7,586 nt of DNA from ZLKRG08 sp046094385 (GTDB lineage Bacteria > Actinomycetota > Actinomycetes > Nanopelagicales > Nanopelagicaceae), in NCBI GenBank assembly GCA_046094385.1, contig JBJTHJ010000011.1, forward strand, positions 1 through 7,586. The letters run 5' to 3'. Shown one piece after another: positions 6,357 to 7,586 of this stretch (its first letter is position 1; each line of letters starts with the position of its first letter). The notes beneath the pieces were generated by a model. That model was not told where the DNA came from, did not search any database, and saw only the letters and a program-made list of their open reading frames with translations. The position numbers and the translations under genes were made by a program.

Positions 6357-7355
6357 TTATCCACCGATAGCGGACATCGGGCGATTGGGTTTGATGAAGC
6401 TGGGGTCGTTGATTCCATGGCCCGGAAGTTTTGATTTAACAGTTACGCCAAGCGCCTTGATTAAATCATCGCGCTTTTCAGATTCGGTTAAACGACTATT
6501 TCGTAATATCGAGCGTAGATCAGTCTCGGTATTTGAAAATAGACACGAACGCATCTGTCCGTCGGAAGTAAGACGTAGGCGATCACAAGCTGAGCAGAAT
6601 GGTCTGGTCACGCTACCGATGATTCCAACAGTTGCTGGTCCACCGTTTACGAAGAATTCTTCTGCAGGTGATGAGCCACGATCTCCAACTGGAGTAAGTT
6701 CAAATTCAGAATTTAATTCTTCGAATATCTGATCTGCAGTTATCAGATTTAGCCGAGTCCAGGCATCGCCAGCATCTAGTGGCATCTGTTCGATGAAACG
6801 CAGATTCAAATTCTCTTTGAGCGCCCATTTAAGAAGTGGAATCGCTTCATCGCCGTTGATATCCCGCATCAATACCGTGTTTATTTTGATAGGTGCCAGT
6901 CCCGCTTCACGAGCTGCTTTGATGCCTTCAATCACATCGTCATAGCGATCTCTAAATGTGAGGCGTTTAAAGCGCTCCCAATCCAAAGTATCTAAGCTGA
7001 TATTGACTCGTTGTAAACCAGCAGCCTTTAGCTCCTTGGCAACTTTGGCAAGACCCACACCATTGGTAGTCATAGAAAGCTCTGGTGGCGTATCTAATGA
7101 ATTGATTTTGCCTACGATTTCTACGATATCTGGACGTAGTAGTGGTTCTCCGCCAGTTAATCGCACTTCGGTGATGCCTTGTGAAACGGCAATCTCAATC
7201 ACCTTCACCAGCTCGTTGGCAGTCAATAAAGTTTCAGCAGGAAGCCATTTATTGAAATCGTGTGGCATGCAGTAAGTACAACGAAGCGAGCATCTATCAG
7301 TTAGCGATACTCGTAAATCGCGATGAACTCTGCCGTGGGTATCAACCAAGCTCAT
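6357..7355 (-). CDS. moaA: GTP 3',8-cyclase MoaA (radical SAM, molybdenum cofactor biosynthesis step 1)
   Basis: MoaA converts GTP to 3',8-cyclo-7,8-dihydro-GTP using S-adenosylmethionine radical chemistry, the first committed step to molybdopterin. The 332 aa match family length. The radical SAM cluster motif CSLRCTYC places Cys22, Cys26 and Cys29, with the SAM-binding GGEP at 68-71. The second [4Fe-4S] site, which holds GTP, uses Cys254 and Cys257 (FCSAC) and Cys271 (MRSC). The protein ends in the Gly-Gly tail (331-332) needed for catalysis in characterised MoaA. The ATG at 7355 overlaps the moaE stop as ATGA, with only a weak GGGT upstream, so translational coupling to moaE is likely. It converges on moaD. 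Nothing is missing or unusual. Confidence 0.97.
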   Translation of the reverse strand: MSLVDTHGRVHRDLRVSLTDRCSLRCTYCMPHDFNKWLPAETLLTANELVKVIEIAVSQGITEVRLTGGEPLLRPDIVEIVGKINSLDTPPELSMTTNGVGLAKVAKELKAAGLQRVNISLDTLDWERFKRLTFRDRYDDVIEGIKAAREAGLAPIKINTVLMRDINGDEAIPLLKWALKENLNLRFIEQMPLDAGDAWTRLNLITADQIFEELNSEFELTPVGDRGSSPAEEFFVNGGPATVGIIGSVTRPFCSACDRLRLTSDGQMRSCLFSNTETDLRSILRNSRLTESEKRDDLIKALGVTVKSKLPGHGINDPSFIKPNRPMSAIGG

Positions 7356-7586
7356 GCGCTATTTACCCATTCAGTGCTGCCATCTGCAAAGGTCTGATAT
7401 TTCCAGATTGGCAATTCAGCTTTTACACACTCGACCAACTCTTCACAGCATTTAAGTGCCGCATCTCTGTGAGCTGCAGCAACTGCCACTACAAATGCGC
7501 TCTCTCCGATTGGAATTGCACCATAGCGATGCGCTGTCGCTACATTTTCGACTTGGTACTTTAATGCGACTTTGTTGGTGATTGAT
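7352..7586 (-). CDS. moaE: Molybdopterin synthase catalytic subunit MoaE, 5' end cut by window
   Basis: This is the C-terminal half (77 residues before the stop) of the large subunit of molybdopterin synthase, which binds the cyclic precursor and receives sulfur from MoaD. Reading back from the TGA at 7352-7354, the frame gives VENVATAHRYGAIPIGESAF and then VAAAHRDAA, typical MoaE core sequence. Near the end, VKAELPIWKYQ carries two lysines seven residues apart that align with the catalytic Lys119 and Lys126 of E. coli MoaE. Family length is about 140-150, so the N-terminal half lies past the right edge. The stop overlaps the moaA start by four bases (ATGA). No frameshift or stop is seen in the visible part. 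Confidence 0.93.
   Translation of the reverse strand, partial: SITNKVALKYQVENVATAHRYGAIPIGESAFVVAVAAAHRDAALKCCEELVECVKAELPIWKYQTFADGSTEWVNSA

Noticed and set aside
6351..6358. AAAGCTTT palindrome between moaD and moaA as a bidirectional terminator.
   Set aside because: An 8-bp palindrome without a loop cannot form a useful RNA hairpin, and it overlaps the moaA stop codon.
1..7586. Mobile elements, tRNA or rRNA genes, CRISPR repeats, phage genes or a defence system.
   Set aside because: No transposase, integrase, long repeats, tRNA-like folds or spacer arrays were seen. Coding genes fill nearly the whole window with ordinary metabolic functions.

Overview
The window (about 7.6 kb, GC content by eye in the mid-to-high 40s percent) is densely coding bacterial DNA with two units. 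Intergenic gaps are very short, neighbouring genes overlap at TAATG, TAGTG and ATGA junctions, and the proteins look bacterial throughout. Both divergent start codons near 6.05-6.10 kb may be leaderless, with a TANNNT box 6 nt upstream. Together these suggest a streamlined actinobacterium of moderate GC, such as the freshwater Nanopelagicales (acI) type. That placement is an inference from style, not from a marker gene.

Unit 1 (minus strand, 6045 down to 1) is a run of five genes: a GntR/FCD regulator, an 839-aa FAD oxidoreductase-GcvT fusion of the dimethylglycine/sarcosine dehydrogenase type, etfB, etfA and fhs (cut by the left window edge). They read as one transcription unit: there are 40 nt between the regulator and the fusion enzyme, 2 nt before etfB, and 1-nt stop/start overlaps at etfB-etfA and etfA-fhs. 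The logic is oxidative N-demethylation. The fusion enzyme would strip a methyl group from an N-methylated amine and hand the formaldehyde-level carbon to tetrahydrofolate. EtfAB would carry the electrons away, and Fhs would connect the folate C1 pool to formate and ATP. The GntR/FCD protein is the probable substrate-responsive regulator.

Unit 2 is molybdenum cofactor biosynthesis. moaE (cut by the right edge) and moaA are translationally coupled on the minus strand. moaD lies alone on the plus strand, convergent with moaA and divergent from the regulator gene.

The 57-bp gap between gntR and moaD is the only intergenic region with evident regulatory structure. It contains a perfect 8-1-8 inverted repeat that also forms an 11-bp-period direct repeat, a candidate operator overlapping the putative gntR -10 box. 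There is no mobile element, RNA gene, CRISPR array or gene-free stretch over 300 bases. The genes are all known families. What is most worth attention is their arrangement: an oxidase-like DMG enzyme packaged with its own ETF, a folate ligase and a regulator.
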